Shown piece after piece: positions 37,798 to 47,034 of a DNA stretch of 64,000 nucleotides. Position numbers and translations under genes: made by a program. The notes under the pieces were generated by a model, which saw only the letters and a program-made list of their open reading frames with translations, had not been told where the DNA came from and did no database searches. Source of the DNA: Bacillota bacterium (GTDB taxonomy: Bacteria; Bacillota; Clostridia; Lachnospirales; Lachnospiraceae). The stretch covers positions 62,001 to 126,000 of the forward strand of contig JAEZLH010000004.1 of the NCBI GenBank assembly GCA_023435895.1, written 5' to 3'. Each line of letters opens with the position of its first letter. The stretch's first letter is position 1.

Positions 37798-39232
37798 ATT
37801 CAGTATTTTTCTGGCGGGTCTGTTGCTTCTCACCGTATTCATATTGAGCATTTTAGCTTTAAATGGAATTAAGAATAACCAGAGAGTTCGGTACGAACAG
37901 TATCTTGCACAGCAGGCAGAGATCGCCAATACATATTTTATTCAAACAATTTTAGCGCAACCAAATCAATCAACCCAATCCTTCCTTACAGAAAAGGGAG
38001 TTGATTTTGCTGCGCAATTAGCGTTAATCAGTGGTCAAACTGTAGTACTATATGACAGAGAGGGCAACGTTGTCAGTCAAAAAATGCCTTTGAATGAGTC
38101 AAAGAATATAAGCAAAACACTCAACTTAGCACTGGATCACAAAACCGCATATCTCACGGAAGGAGACGATTTGTATTACTTTGCTCCCATAAAATTAGGT
38201 AGTGAGCAGATCGGTGTAGTAAGGTTTAATTTTTCATTAGCTCCGTATCAGGAGTTTTACCAACAGATTAGACAGCTATTTGTCAGTGTAGGAGCGGGAG
38301 TGTTTCTTGCCAGCTTTCTTCTGGCTTATCTTTATTTTGGAAGTTTTGCCAATAGTATTATCCGCCTTGAGAAAGAGGTGAGTCACATTGGAGATGGACA
38401 TTATAATGTGGGGGTCCTTAGGCGAAGGGATGAATTAGGGAGACTTAGTGAGGGTATCCGTGGTATGAGTTTACAAATCAAGCAGACACTTTCGGATATG
38501 GAGGAGGAACAGCAGAAGCTTACCTTGGCAGTTGGTAGATTATCAAAGCTGGATCAGCAGCAGAAGCAGTTTATCGGAAATGTAACCCATGAATTTAAGA
38601 CACCCTTAACGTCGATCAAAGCCTATCTTGATTTGTTGGAAATGTATCCGGGAGATAATGAGTTGATTGAGACAGCGAGAGTAAATATAAAAAGTGAAAC
38701 TCAAAAGTTATATGAAATGGTAGTAAAAGTGCTTGATTTATCGGCTCTGGATAAATATGAGTTCGAATATAAGATGGAGCGGTTGGAGGTAAAACAAATA
38801 ATTTTGATGGTTCTAAACAGTCTTGGAGGGAAACTCGATAAATTCGGGATTCAACCGAAGACAGAATTAGTGGAAGCTTATGCAAAAGCGGATAAGGACT
38901 GTTTAATAATTGTATTAATGAATCTCCTGGACAATGCCATTAAGTACAACAAAACAGGGGGCAGTATATTTGTAAAAAATGAGATACAAGAGAAACAGAT
39001 TGTAATTGACATCACAGATACCGGCATAGGCATGCCGACAGACTATGTAAATAGAATCTTTGAACCCTTTTACACGATTGATAAGAATCGAGCCAGAGAA
39101 AATGGTGGTGTGGGTTTGGGATTGTCGCTTGCAAAAAAATATTCAGAGGTACAAGGAGGCTCCCTTACGCTTTTAAAATCGGATCAGGAGGGAACTACCT
39201 TTCGAATCATGCTTCCAGCTTATGAGCATTAA
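37775..39232 (+). CDS. Two-component sensor histidine kinase
   Basis: The membrane sensor partner of the upstream regulator, 485 residues, starting at GTG after GGAGG. Membrane helices lie at about residues 7-28 and 167-188, with an extracytoplasmic sensing domain of about 135 residues between them (AQQAEIANTYF, DREGNVVSQ). A HAMP-like linker follows, then the H box FIGNVTHEFKTPLTSIKAYL (autophosphorylated His), N box LMNLLDNAIKYN, G1 DTGIGMP and G2 GVGLGLSLAKKY. The signal is unknown. Confidence 0.94.
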   Translation: MRSGIKIKFSIFLAGLLLLTVFILSILALNGIKNNQRVRYEQYLAQQAEIANTYFIQTILAQPNQSTQSFLTEKGVDFAAQLALISGQTVVLYDREGNVVSQKMPLNESKNISKTLNLALDHKTAYLTEGDDLYYFAPIKLGSEQIGVVRFNFSLAPYQEFYQQIRQLFVSVGAGVFLASFLLAYLYFGSFANSIIRLEKEVSHIGDGHYNVGVLRRRDELGRLSEGIRGMSLQIKQTLSDMEEEQQKLTLAVGRLSKLDQQQKQFIGNVTHEFKTPLTSIKAYLDLLEMYPGDNELIETARVNIKSETQKLYEMVVKVLDLSALDKYEFEYKMERLEVKQIILMVLNSLGGKLDKFGIQPKTELVEAYAKADKDCLIIVLMNLLDNAIKYNKTGGSIFVKNEIQEKQIVIDITDTGIGMPTDYVNRIFEPFYTIDKNRARENGGVGLGLSLAKKYSEVQGGSLTLLKSDQEGTTFRIMLPAYEH

Positions 39233-39340
39233 AATGTGGTTGGAAACAATTTTGTTACATTAATTTTGCATTTTCGAAACTGTTGTATATTTTATAGAAA
39301 CAGATGGCTGTTATGATGTATCTATAAGGAGGCGATTAAA

Positions 39341-40450
39341 ATGAAAAATAAAAAATCAGTAAAAATTATAATCGTACTAATGTTAATATTCAGTTTAAAT
39401 GCATGTGGTGCAAAGGAGGAAAGCAGAGTTATCACAAAGGAGCCGGGAGGTTCTATCACAGTAATAGATAATGGTGATAAGGAAGCGCAGGAGCCTGTGA
39501 TGTCAGTGGAGAAAATCGAGAGGCTCGAAAATGTTGAAATATCTGATTGGCTGGATGAGGAAACCGTGATTGTATCCAAGGATAATGACAAACTGGGCAA
39601 GATGACCCTGCCAGAACTTTCGGATTCCTATCCAAAAAGCTTGTATTTTTATAATATAAAAACCAAAGAATATAAACCAATTAAGGAACAAAAGGATGTT
39701 TTTTTGGGAGGAGCTACCCTGTCAGCTGATAAAAAGTATCTGTTATATTCGGAGTACGTTCTGGGAGATCCTGCTTATTATGTAATGGATCTTAATACCA
39801 AGAAGACCTTTTGCATCACTGGGAAAGAGATTGACAGCGCGAAGAGTGCTGTATGGTTTGGGAATGAAGTAGTTGGTGCGGCATACAAAAATGGTGCATA
39901 CTTGGCTAATGTATCGGGAGACATCTCAGTGTTAAAGGGTTTGAAAGAGGAATCTGTCTTTATCCTTCGCATGACAAAGGACAATATTTATTATAATACG
40001 GGTGAGGATACTTCTTTAATTAAGATAAATCGCACCACAAATAAGAAAACAAATCTAAATTTAAAGAATGTTTTTGATTTAGTTCTCTCTGATGATGGAA
40101 CCAAAATGCTGGTGCTTCAAAGTGACAACACAAAAAACACACTGTTGCTTTGCGACCCAGATGGGGGTAAACAGGTGAAAATTGCAGAAGGAACAAATAT
40201 TGGGGGTGTTTCCTGGTCTGCTGATCAGAGAATGATTGCTTATAATGTCAAAAGTACTGATACAAATGCAAAAGTGAATGGGTTATATGTATATGATATA
40301 CTGACTGCAAAAGCCACCCAAATAGCTGTTGATATCCAGAATGCATCCACCTGCTGGAGTCCTAAGGGAGATAAATTAATGTATACACAGTGGAATGGTG
40401 AGGTATATGATAGTAATATCGTTTACTTGAAATCATCCATACAAAAGTAA
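39341..40450 (+). CDS. Lipoprotein with TolB/WD40-like beta-propeller repeats
   Basis: A 369-residue predicted lipoprotein. The signal peptide ends in the lipobox LNAC, placing the lipidated Cys at residue 21. After an acidic linker come beta-propeller-like repeats with TolB-like spacing: LSADKKYLLYSE, LSDDGTKMLVLQSDN, VSWSADQRMIAYNV, WSPKGDKLMYTQW. It is probably outside the membrane, held by lipid, and may bind a ligand or partner of the sensor kinase. It follows the kinase by 108 bases with AAGGAGG before the start. Confidence 0.82.
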   Translation: MKNKKSVKIIIVLMLIFSLNACGAKEESRVITKEPGGSITVIDNGDKEAQEPVMSVEKIERLENVEISDWLDEETVIVSKDNDKLGKMTLPELSDSYPKSLYFYNIKTKEYKPIKEQKDVFLGGATLSADKKYLLYSEYVLGDPAYYVMDLNTKKTFCITGKEIDSAKSAVWFGNEVVGAAYKNGAYLANVSGDISVLKGLKEESVFILRMTKDNIYYNTGEDTSLIKINRTTNKKTNLNLKNVFDLVLSDDGTKMLVLQSDNTKNTLLLCDPDGGKQVKIAEGTNIGGVSWSADQRMIAYNVKSTDTNAKVNGLYVYDILTAKATQIAVDIQNASTCWSPKGDKLMYTQWNGEVYDSNIVYLKSSIQK

Positions 40451-40533
40451 CGCGGGAATGATTGCAAAATTCAAATCCCCTGAAAAAAGAAAAAAGAATA
40501 TGAACAGAGATAAGTAAATATTATTAATGAAAG

Positions 40534-40593
40534 AACGTATCTATACGAAACCTAGAATGTTGCATTCCAGGCTTTGTATAGGTACGTTTTTTA
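40534..40593 (+). terminator. Intrinsic terminator after the lipoprotein gene
   Basis: AACGTA, CTATAC and AAACCT pair with AGGCTTT, GTATAG and TACGTT in an extended imperfect stem, followed by TTTTTT. Confidence 0.8.
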
Positions 40594-40668
40594 TATTTAA
40601 AGATTTATTTTATTGAGTATCCGTAAATCATCATTTGCTAAAAGACAGAATTTATCTGCATTTTTCTA

Positions 40669-40699
40669 TTGACCATCACGTTCCGTGATAGTGTAATAT
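40669..40699 (+). promoter_or_regulatory. MerR-type promoter of the TipA-like regulator gene
   Basis: TTGACC and TAATAT are separated by 19 bases, the over-long spacing that MerR-family activators correct by bending DNA. The spacer contains the dyad ATCACG-TTC-CGTGAT. A MerR regulator gene starts 76 bases downstream, so this is probably its autoregulated promoter. Confidence 0.75.
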
Positions 40700-40775
40700 A
40701 ATGGTAAGGATACGTTTCAGGTATTAGCCGGCAATACTTGTTGGTTTCTTTAATATGGATAAGGAGCAAACGATC

Positions 40776-41642
40776 ATGAAAACGGTAAAACAGGTAGCAC
40801 AATTATCAGGTGTTAGCGTACGTACATTACAGTATTATGATGAAATAGGTATATTCAAACCCACCCAGGTAAACGCTTCGGGATATCGTCTGTATGATGA
40901 TGAGGCACTTACCATACTGCAACAAATTTTGTTTTTTAAGGAGCTGGATTTTCAATTGAATGATATTAAAAAAATAATGATGGACCCTGCATTTGATAAA
41001 ATAAGTGCTTACAAAAGGCAGAAAGAATTAATAAAGGCAAAGCGAGACAGGCTTAACGGGTTACTAGAGCTTCTTGAAAAGTTAGAGAAAGGAGAAACTA
41101 ATATGAGTTTTAAAGAATTTGATATGAGTGATTATATTTTGGCATTAAATAAATTTAAAGAAGAAAATACAGAGGCAGTTATAAAAAACTGGGGTACAGT
41201 TGAGGCGTTCGAACAGTTTATTACGACAGTCAAAGAGAAGGAAACCGAGGTCGCAAAGATGGCTATTATGCAATATGGGAGTATTGAAAAATACACCGAA
41301 GCAATGAAGGATAATCTGGAACATTTTGAGGTTAGGATGAAAAAAATAAAGGATTCTAAAGAGAGAAATGAGGCCATTATAGAAAGAAGTAAAGCACTTA
41401 ACATCAAATTGGTGGCAGATCTTACAGCCGATGTAAGCTCTCCTGAGATACAGTCAATTATTGATGAATTAGTTCAAGTAGGTAAAGAAATAACCCAAGG
41501 CATTGATATGGGCGAAAACTATTGGAATATGGTGATTGAGGGATATATTCATGAACCGAAGCTTATTGAAGCAAATGATAAGATATATGGTAAGGGTGCG
41601 TCAGATTTCATGGGCAGAGCTTATCAATATTATTTTAATTAA
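40776..41642 (+). CDS. MerR-family regulator with TipA ligand-binding domain
   Basis: A 288-residue regulator. The ATG at 40776 is chosen because AAGGAG lies ten bases upstream; an earlier ATG overlaps that site. The N-terminal winged helix reads KQVAQLSGVSVRTLQYYDEIG and SGYRLYDDEALTILQQI, then a coiled-coil dimer helix (KRQKELIKAKRDRLNGLLELLEK). The C-terminal part resembles TipAS, which in Streptomyces traps thiopeptide antibiotics and in other bacteria binds varied drugs, so a drug-sensing role is plausible. No obvious resistance gene is next to it, so it may act elsewhere or on itself. Confidence 0.9.
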   Translation: MKTVKQVAQLSGVSVRTLQYYDEIGIFKPTQVNASGYRLYDDEALTILQQILFFKELDFQLNDIKKIMMDPAFDKISAYKRQKELIKAKRDRLNGLLELLEKLEKGETNMSFKEFDMSDYILALNKFKEENTEAVIKNWGTVEAFEQFITTVKEKETEVAKMAIMQYGSIEKYTEAMKDNLEHFEVRMKKIKDSKERNEAIIERSKALNIKLVADLTADVSSPEIQSIIDELVQVGKEITQGIDMGENYWNMVIEGYIHEPKLIEANDKIYGKGASDFMGRAYQYYFN

Positions 41643-41662
41643 AACAGTTTTATTGCAAATAT

Positions 41663-41698
41663 GCCCTAAGCTGATCTAAGTCAGCCTGGGGCTTTTTT
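41663..41698 (+). terminator. Intrinsic terminator after the MerR gene
   Basis: GCCCTAAGCTGA pairs with TCAGCCTGGGGC (one mismatch, one G-U), followed by TTTTTT. Confidence 0.85.
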
Positions 41699-42107
41699 AG
41701 TACTATAAATAGAAAGAATCTCATTATTCGTTCATCTTTTGGTGCTCTTATGATCGGGAATCGATTCTACCTAATATTCCATATATACATAATACATACA
41801 AGGACATATTTGTTATATTAACTTTGTGGGTAAAGCATATAGACGTTTTTTGTTCTGATATTCTATAGAAGCAGCTATGCACTAAAATTATGACTATGCA
41901 TTAAATAAGAGATAAAATAACATGTATTATTTTGACAATTATTAAAGAATATGGTAAATTTTAATTAAAGAGATAGATAATTAGTCCTGTTTGCAAATAT
42001 GAATTACATATAAGAAAATAATTCAAATTCAAAACTAAAAGATTGCAGTTAGGTTCATATAATATAATAACTGTAAAATAAATTTAAAAAAATAAAGGAG
42101 GGAAACA
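41699..42107. other. Intergenic region upstream of the glycine-rich protein
   Basis: AT-rich, without a credible ORF. It must hold the promoter of the secreted protein; the -10-like TATAAT at about 42058 has no convincing -35 partner. AAGGAGGG lies just before the next start. Confidence 0.45.
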
Positions 42108-44603
42108 ATGAAAAAATTAGGGAACAAAACCATGATATCACTTGCAACTTTGTTGGTCATCCTATTGGCGGGTATTGTAGTTAAACAAGTACAGGCAGAA
42201 GATAATACTACAGTTATATCCACCAATACAGCGCTTGGTCAAAATGGTAGCAATCCCTATGCAGGAATCTATCAATACGATAACCTGACATTAGAGAAGG
42301 GTGTACATTTGACTTCTACAGGCATATCACAGCTGGTTTTAGTTGTAAAAGGGACGTTAACTATCAAAGAAGGAGCAGATATTAGAGTCAGAAATGGTTA
42401 TTATCCAGAGGCTCCGCTTTATCCTATTTCATCTATGTCAACCTCGAATCTTGCGGCCTTTGGAACGGATATGGGTAATTATATTCTATGCCCTTATCTT
42501 TATGGTAAAGGAGGAAACGGGGGAGCAGGCGGTAGAGGGACATCAGGATCAAAAAGTGACTACAATGGATGGGACGGCGGCGGAGGCGGCGGTGGCTACG
42601 GCGGGGGTCAAGGTGGCAATGGAGGCGGTGCTTATGGGCAAAGCGGCGGAAGTAATGGAGGATATGGTGGCACTACCCGTGGGGCGAACGGAGAAAGTTA
42701 TAATGTAAGAGGCGGTGGTGCAACCGATGTGGGACAGAATGGAATAAGTGGTCAATATGCCGGTAATGGAGGCGTTGGCGGCGGCGGAAATGGTGGAGAC
42801 GGAGGTAAGGGATATTACTTTACCTGGTATTCACCAACAATTTATATTGGAGAAGGCGGCGCAGGTGGCGGCGGTGGCGGCTACGGTGGTGGAGTTTTAA
42901 CCATTGTTGCAGATAAAATTGTGATAGAATCCTCAAAAGAATGTTTCCTTGTTTCGGGACAGCAGGGTGGTGCAAGCGGGTTAAATGGAGGAACTGGAGG
43001 AGCGAATGGGGAAGGTGGACTGTTATCAGTTTACTCAAACTCCTATACCTATTCCGATAAGAACTGGACATCAACTGATAGCCCGCATGGACGTTATGAG
43101 GTAAGACCCGTTTATTCAGGAGGTCACGGTGCATTAACAGGAGGACCTCAAGCCATCTTTATTAATGGGGTTAAATATGGAACAGGAGAAACAATCCCCA
43201 CAGTTGGAATTGGCTATAAAGTTAACTACAATTCCAATGGAGGTTCCGTAGTACCCAACAGTGGTATATTGAAAGCAGGCTCGCTTCTTACCAAACCAGC
43301 AGATCCGGTAAGAGAAGGTTACTATTTTGCTGGGTGGTATAAAGACAGCGGATTAACAACTTTATGGAATTTCTCTAAAGATGTTATAACATCGAATATT
43401 ACGCTCTATGCCAAGTGGTTACGTACCTTTACGGTATCCTTTATCTGCAATGGAGGTAGCCCAGTTGACGATTTGACTAATGTTGTAAGCGGATCAACCA
43501 TATCGAAACCGAATATCACAAGAACTGGATATATACTTGCAGGATGGTTTTTGGATAGCGGTTTTAATAATGAGTGGATGTTTAAAACGGATTTGGTAAC
43601 TTCAGATCTGGTTTTATATGCAAAATGGGAATCAGCTTCCTTGCAGAAATCTTCTATATCCGTCTCACTTTCTCCATCTACATTTGTGTATGATGGAAAA
43701 GCAAAAACACCCGTAATCAAAGTAACAGACGGTACGGTTCCACTGATACAAGGTACGGATTATAGCTTAAACTATACGAATAATATTAACGTTGGAACCG
43801 CGACGGTAAAGATTACAGGAAAAGGCAAATATATTGGCAGTATCCAAAGAAGCTTTGTTATCAAGCCCGCGACTTTGACAGGAGTTGTTATTAAGGGGAT
43901 TAGTGTGCAGTATGACGGAAAAAGCTATTCCCTGAATGCATCCGTTCCATCAGGCGCAACCATAACTTATAGTACGGATGGAAGAACCTATGCAATGACG
44001 AAGCCGTATTTTAAGGTTGCCGGGAGTTATACCGTATATTATAAAGTTAGTAAGGCAAACTTTAATACTGTCACTGGAAAAGTGATTGTAAAAATTACGC
44101 CTGTAAACATTGCCAAGATGACTTTAACTTTATCTAAAACTACGTATATCTATACAGGCTATGCAATAAAACCATCCGTGGTATTGAAAAATGGTACAAC
44201 AATAATTACTTCAACTAATTATACAGTCAGCTTTAAGAACAATCTCAACCCTGGAATTGCAACCGTAAGCTTAACTGGACGAGGAAACTATAGCGGAACG
44301 ATCTCAAAGACTTTTATCATTAAACCAAAAGCAGCTGTTATTTCAGTAAAAAGCGGAACTAAATATGCAAGTGTTGAGTGGAAAAAAGTACCGGGGGTTC
44401 AAGGATACGAAGTGTATATGGCGACTAGTTCAAAGGGTACCTTTACTAAGATTAACACAGCGGCATCGACGATAACCTCCTATAAAAAAACTGGTCTAAC
44501 TTCGAAAAAGACATATTATTTTAAGGTGAGAACATTTACGAAAGTGGGATCGACAACGATATATGGAGAGTATTCGAATACGGCATTTGTTAAAATAAAA
44601 TAA
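42108..44603 (+). CDS. Secreted glycine-rich surface protein with InlB-type, Ig-like and FN3 domains
   Basis: An 831-residue exported protein. The signal peptide covers about residues 1-34 (ISLATLLVILLAGIVV, then VQAE). A beta-rich domain follows, then a long glycine-rich region (about residues 126-270, with GGGGGGGYGGG-like runs). Two InlB B-repeats follow, each ending LYAKW, with the NGGS and GYYFAGWYKD/GYILAGWFLD motifs. Two or three Ig-like units (STFVYDGKAKTP, TTYIYTGYAIKP) and a final FN3 domain (VEWKKVPGVQGYEVYMATSS, LTSKKTYYFKVRTF) complete it. Such proteins are usually adhesins or matrix components. No sorting motif is visible. Confidence 0.87.
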   Translation: MKKLGNKTMISLATLLVILLAGIVVKQVQAEDNTTVISTNTALGQNGSNPYAGIYQYDNLTLEKGVHLTSTGISQLVLVVKGTLTIKEGADIRVRNGYYPEAPLYPISSMSTSNLAAFGTDMGNYILCPYLYGKGGNGGAGGRGTSGSKSDYNGWDGGGGGGGYGGGQGGNGGGAYGQSGGSNGGYGGTTRGANGESYNVRGGGATDVGQNGISGQYAGNGGVGGGGNGGDGGKGYYFTWYSPTIYIGEGGAGGGGGGYGGGVLTIVADKIVIESSKECFLVSGQQGGASGLNGGTGGANGEGGLLSVYSNSYTYSDKNWTSTDSPHGRYEVRPVYSGGHGALTGGPQAIFINGVKYGTGETIPTVGIGYKVNYNSNGGSVVPNSGILKAGSLLTKPADPVREGYYFAGWYKDSGLTTLWNFSKDVITSNITLYAKWLRTFTVSFICNGGSPVDDLTNVVSGSTISKPNITRTGYILAGWFLDSGFNNEWMFKTDLVTSDLVLYAKWESASLQKSSISVSLSPSTFVYDGKAKTPVIKVTDGTVPLIQGTDYSLNYTNNINVGTATVKITGKGKYIGSIQRSFVIKPATLTGVVIKGISVQYDGKSYSLNASVPSGATITYSTDGRTYAMTKPYFKVAGSYTVYYKVSKANFNTVTGKVIVKITPVNIAKMTLTLSKTTYIYTGYAIKPSVVLKNGTTIITSTNYTVSFKNNLNPGIATVSLTGRGNYSGTISKTFIIKPKAAVISVKSGTKYASVEWKKVPGVQGYEVYMATSSKGTFTKINTAASTITSYKKTGLTSKKTYYFKVRTFTKVGSTTIYGEYSNTAFVKIK

Positions 44604-44693
44604 ACGATTGAACTACCTGAATATCTAATCGCGGTTTCAATCTATTTTTATATAAATGTAGATCTGGTTAAGAATTCAGAAAAATGGATAAGG

Positions 44694-44727
44694 CGGAGTT
44701 GGAAAGAGAGCTTTTCGACTCCGTTTA
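44694..44727 (+). terminator. Intrinsic terminator after the glycine-rich protein
   Basis: CGGAGTTGGAAAG and CTTTTCGACTCCG form a 13-bp stem (two G-U pairs) around AGAG, followed by TTTATT. A closely similar hairpin with similar flanks lies at 46822-46853, so the two may be copies flanking an insertion. Confidence 0.8.
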
Positions 44728-44750
44728 TTGTAGGGTAATCTTTTAAAAAA

Positions 44751-45135
44751 CCACCTGCTATGCGGGTGGATCCCAATCGCTTCATGCGTTTTCATAAGAA
44801 AACTCCGCTGCTAAAATGAGTGTGGGTCTCAAACCGCACCAAAATAACAAAGGAGGTATCCAATTGGATAAGAATACATTATCACATACAGAATGGGAAT
44901 GTAAATATCATCTCGCATTTGCTCCCAAGTTTAGAAGACAGATAATTTATGGAAACATTAAGGCAGATGTAGCTAATATTTTGAGTACACGTGTAAAAGG
45001 AAGGGAGTAGAAATAATTGAGGCAGAATATTGTAGAGATCACATACACATGCTGGTAAGAATACCACCTAATATAAGCGTTTCAAATTTTATGGGATATT
45101 TAAAAGGAAAAAGTTCGCTAATGATATTCGACAGA
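44751..45135 (+). mobile_element. IS200/IS605-family fragment (left end plus broken tnpA)
   Basis: The left end begins with the hairpin CCACCTGC-TAT-GCGGGTGG, the kind of subterminal imperfect palindrome recognised by Y1 transposases, followed by the broken transposase gene. No matching right end is evident downstream; similarity stops near 45135. This is an inactive relic. Confidence 0.8.
44864..45135 (+). pseudogene. tnpA: Truncated, frameshifted IS200/IS605 Y1 transposase
   Basis: TTG start after AAGGAGG. The first frame reads HTEWECKYHLAFAPKFRRQI and IYGNIKADVANIL; near 44995 a one-base shift moves it to a second frame reading RKGVEIIEAEYCRDHIHMLV, IPPNISVSNFMGYLKGKS and SLMIFDR. DHIHM contains the HUH metal-binding motif. 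The catalytic-tyrosine helix that should follow is absent, so the enzyme is dead. Relatives are about 150 residues; about 90 remain here. Confidence 0.88.
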
Positions 45136-45534
45136 TTTTATCATTTTTTCGTAAGCTATTTTACATGGCATAGCACTCATTTTTTCAAAACTTGCTCCAT
45201 TTCTTTTAAAGAATAAGAGGTAAGAACTGCACAACTACTCGAAGATGATTTGGGGTAGTGAAAGGTACTGTATGAAAGTACTTTTTGATTTGTATATTGT
45301 ACAATTTCATAAATTTGTATATAATTGATAAATAAAGAAGTCGCAGATATTAAGGCTATCTGATTTGAGGTATAGTTGGTTTATTTGTACGTCTGTTGAT
45401 AATATGATGGATACTTTTGAAGAGGATTGCTGTAAATTTATGGGTGATTAATATTATTAGAAGGGTTTAATATGGCAATATAGAATTCGAAAAGGAGAAA
45501 ACGATTTAGTTAGAACTAAATTGTACATGATGAT
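45136..45534. other. Region between the IS fragment and the interrupted gene
   Basis: No intact gene. Minus-strand reading of about 45150-45270 is open for some 40 codons (SYSLKEMEQVLKKM, then PCKIAYEKM) and has protein-like composition, so it may be the end of another destroyed gene, but I cannot name it. AAAAGGAG near 45490 stands too far from the next ATG to be its ribosome binding site. Confidence 0.35.
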
Positions 45535-45987
45535 ATGTTTGGATATTCAGTTTTAGTAGCACAGTATTTGGATGAAAAGCGAAAACCGATTAGTGACGGA
45601 TATTATTTCATTAGAGATAATGAGTGTTATGTTTCTAAAGAAAAACCAAATGGAAAAATCATTGGCATAAAAGAGATTGAGGATATTTTATATGAGGGAT
45701 TTAGAAATATGCTACTGGATTTTATTAATTCAAAGGATAATAAAGATGTATATTGTTTAGCACTATATACTTCAGAACATAGTGATTTGTTAATGTATAT
45801 TAATAATGAAGAATCTTTCCAGTCTACTTTAGATGATTATATTAAGAAATATCCTAAATATAAAGAAATAAATAAGGCTAAATCCTTAAAGATGAGTTTA
45901 GGTGATTTTAGTTTTAGTTTTGATTGTGTTGAAGGGCTGGAGGGACAGTCGCTACAAATCATGAAGTTATTTAATTCAATTAACTAA
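45535..45987 (+). pseudogene. Unrecognised protein, N-terminal part before an in-frame stop
   Basis: This 150-residue ORF and the one at 46189-46659 are in the same reading frame. Only a single TAA (45985-45987) separates them, and all 67 codons from there to 46189 are open, with ordinary protein composition (DYSFYFDGAVFNNALYSLIE). I read them as one gene of about 375 codons with a nonsense mutation. The N-terminal part, with DVYCLALYTSEHSD and YINNEESFQSTLDDYI, faintly recalls the DUF4303 family, which includes immunity-like proteins, but I am not sure. The start is uncertain; no good ribosome binding site precedes the ATG. Confidence 0.55.
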
Positions 45988-46188
45988 TTTATCAATGTAG
46001 ATAATCAATTATTTGATGAAGGTATAAAAGATTATTCTTTTTATTTTGACGGAGCCGTTTTTAATAATGCGTTATATAGCCTAATTGAAAAAGTTTTAAA
46101 TAGGCTGAAAGTCGAATTTGATAAGCTTAACAAAACAAATAAATTCGTAGGTTATCCAAGTTGTGGCGATGACTATATTGATTATTAC

Positions 46189-46659
46189 TTGTTAATAAGA
46201 AGACATTGTGATGATGAGCTTTTTTATGAGCTTTTTGACGATATGAAAAAGGCAGATGATGATTTTAACGAATATATAAGGACATTAGATGGCGTATCTG
46301 TCAAAGCATTATTTGAAGTATTAAGTGATGAGTGTCTAAAAAGCACTCATCGTGTTGACGATATTTTTTCTAAGACAAATCGCAATGAATATGCCGCTGT
46401 AAAAATCTTAGGAGAAAGGCTAACAGTTAAAGAGAGCATTGAATTGTTAAAGGATTTAATGAATCAAGCTTCTTTAGATAATGGTCAGGAAGTAAATACT
46501 AAAATTTTCTTAATAGCCTGTGTTTTAATTAATCAATCTTGCCATTATAGAATTCCAATTGATAGCATAAAAGAAATGATGGATGAGTTAAGTTGCGAAA
46601 GTGAAGATTTAAAGGATATAATTTGCTACTTAGAAGCAAATAAAACAGATAGTAAGTAA
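46189..46659 (+). pseudogene. Unrecognised protein, C-terminal part after the in-frame stop
   Basis: The continuation of the frame that begins at 45535. If translated alone, the first usable start is the TTG at 46189, which has no ribosome binding site, so independent expression is unlikely. The sequence is acidic and helical-looking (DDELFYELFDDMKKADDDF, RLTVKESIELLKDLMNQA). I do not recognise a domain. The gene lies between two similar terminator copies and next to an IS200 fragment, so it may be a passenger of a past insertion. Confidence 0.5.
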
Positions 46660-47034
46660 CTATATAGACAAGTTGGGGAAATTTCAATTAAGCACAGATT
46701 GGAAATAAAGGTGATTTTATTTGATGAAAATTTAACGGGAGAGTTGGAAATTCATTTTGCAGATTAGTATTATATATAAATGGAGAGTCTCTTGTTTAAG
46801 AATACAGAAGATATTTAAGGTGGAGTCGAGAAGGAAGCTTTTTGACTCCGTTTCTATTTGATTGATTTAAGAAAATAATTCCATACATGATTGTTGAATA
46901 GAATAAACTACTATAAAATAGAATAAAAAATTATATGATCTTAAGAATGCAAAGTGTAGATTGTTGTAAGGCAAATAGATTTTACTAGAATGGTTGGGTT
47001 TAGGTTCACAATGTATTAAGGAGGTAAGAATTAT
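46660..47034. other. Intergenic region with a terminator, no gene
   Basis: Apart from the terminator at 46822-46853 I see no gene. AAGGAGG stands eight bases before the next ATG. Confidence 0.5.
46822..46853 (+). terminator. Intrinsic terminator, copy of the one at 44694
   Basis: GGAGTCGAGAAG and CTTTTTGACTCC pair over 12 positions (including G-U) around GAAG, followed by GTTTC. The stem and about 60 bases upstream resemble the region around 44650-44727. Confidence 0.65.

Noticed and set aside
42394..42708. Alternative frames through the glycine-rich region
   Set aside because: GC-rich glycine codons open several frames by composition alone; the main frame has the signal peptide and domains.
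45150..45270. Minus-strand open stretch with protein-like composition (SYSLKEMEQVLKKM)
   Set aside because: About 40 codons only, no start, and I cannot assign a family; recorded as a possible remnant only.
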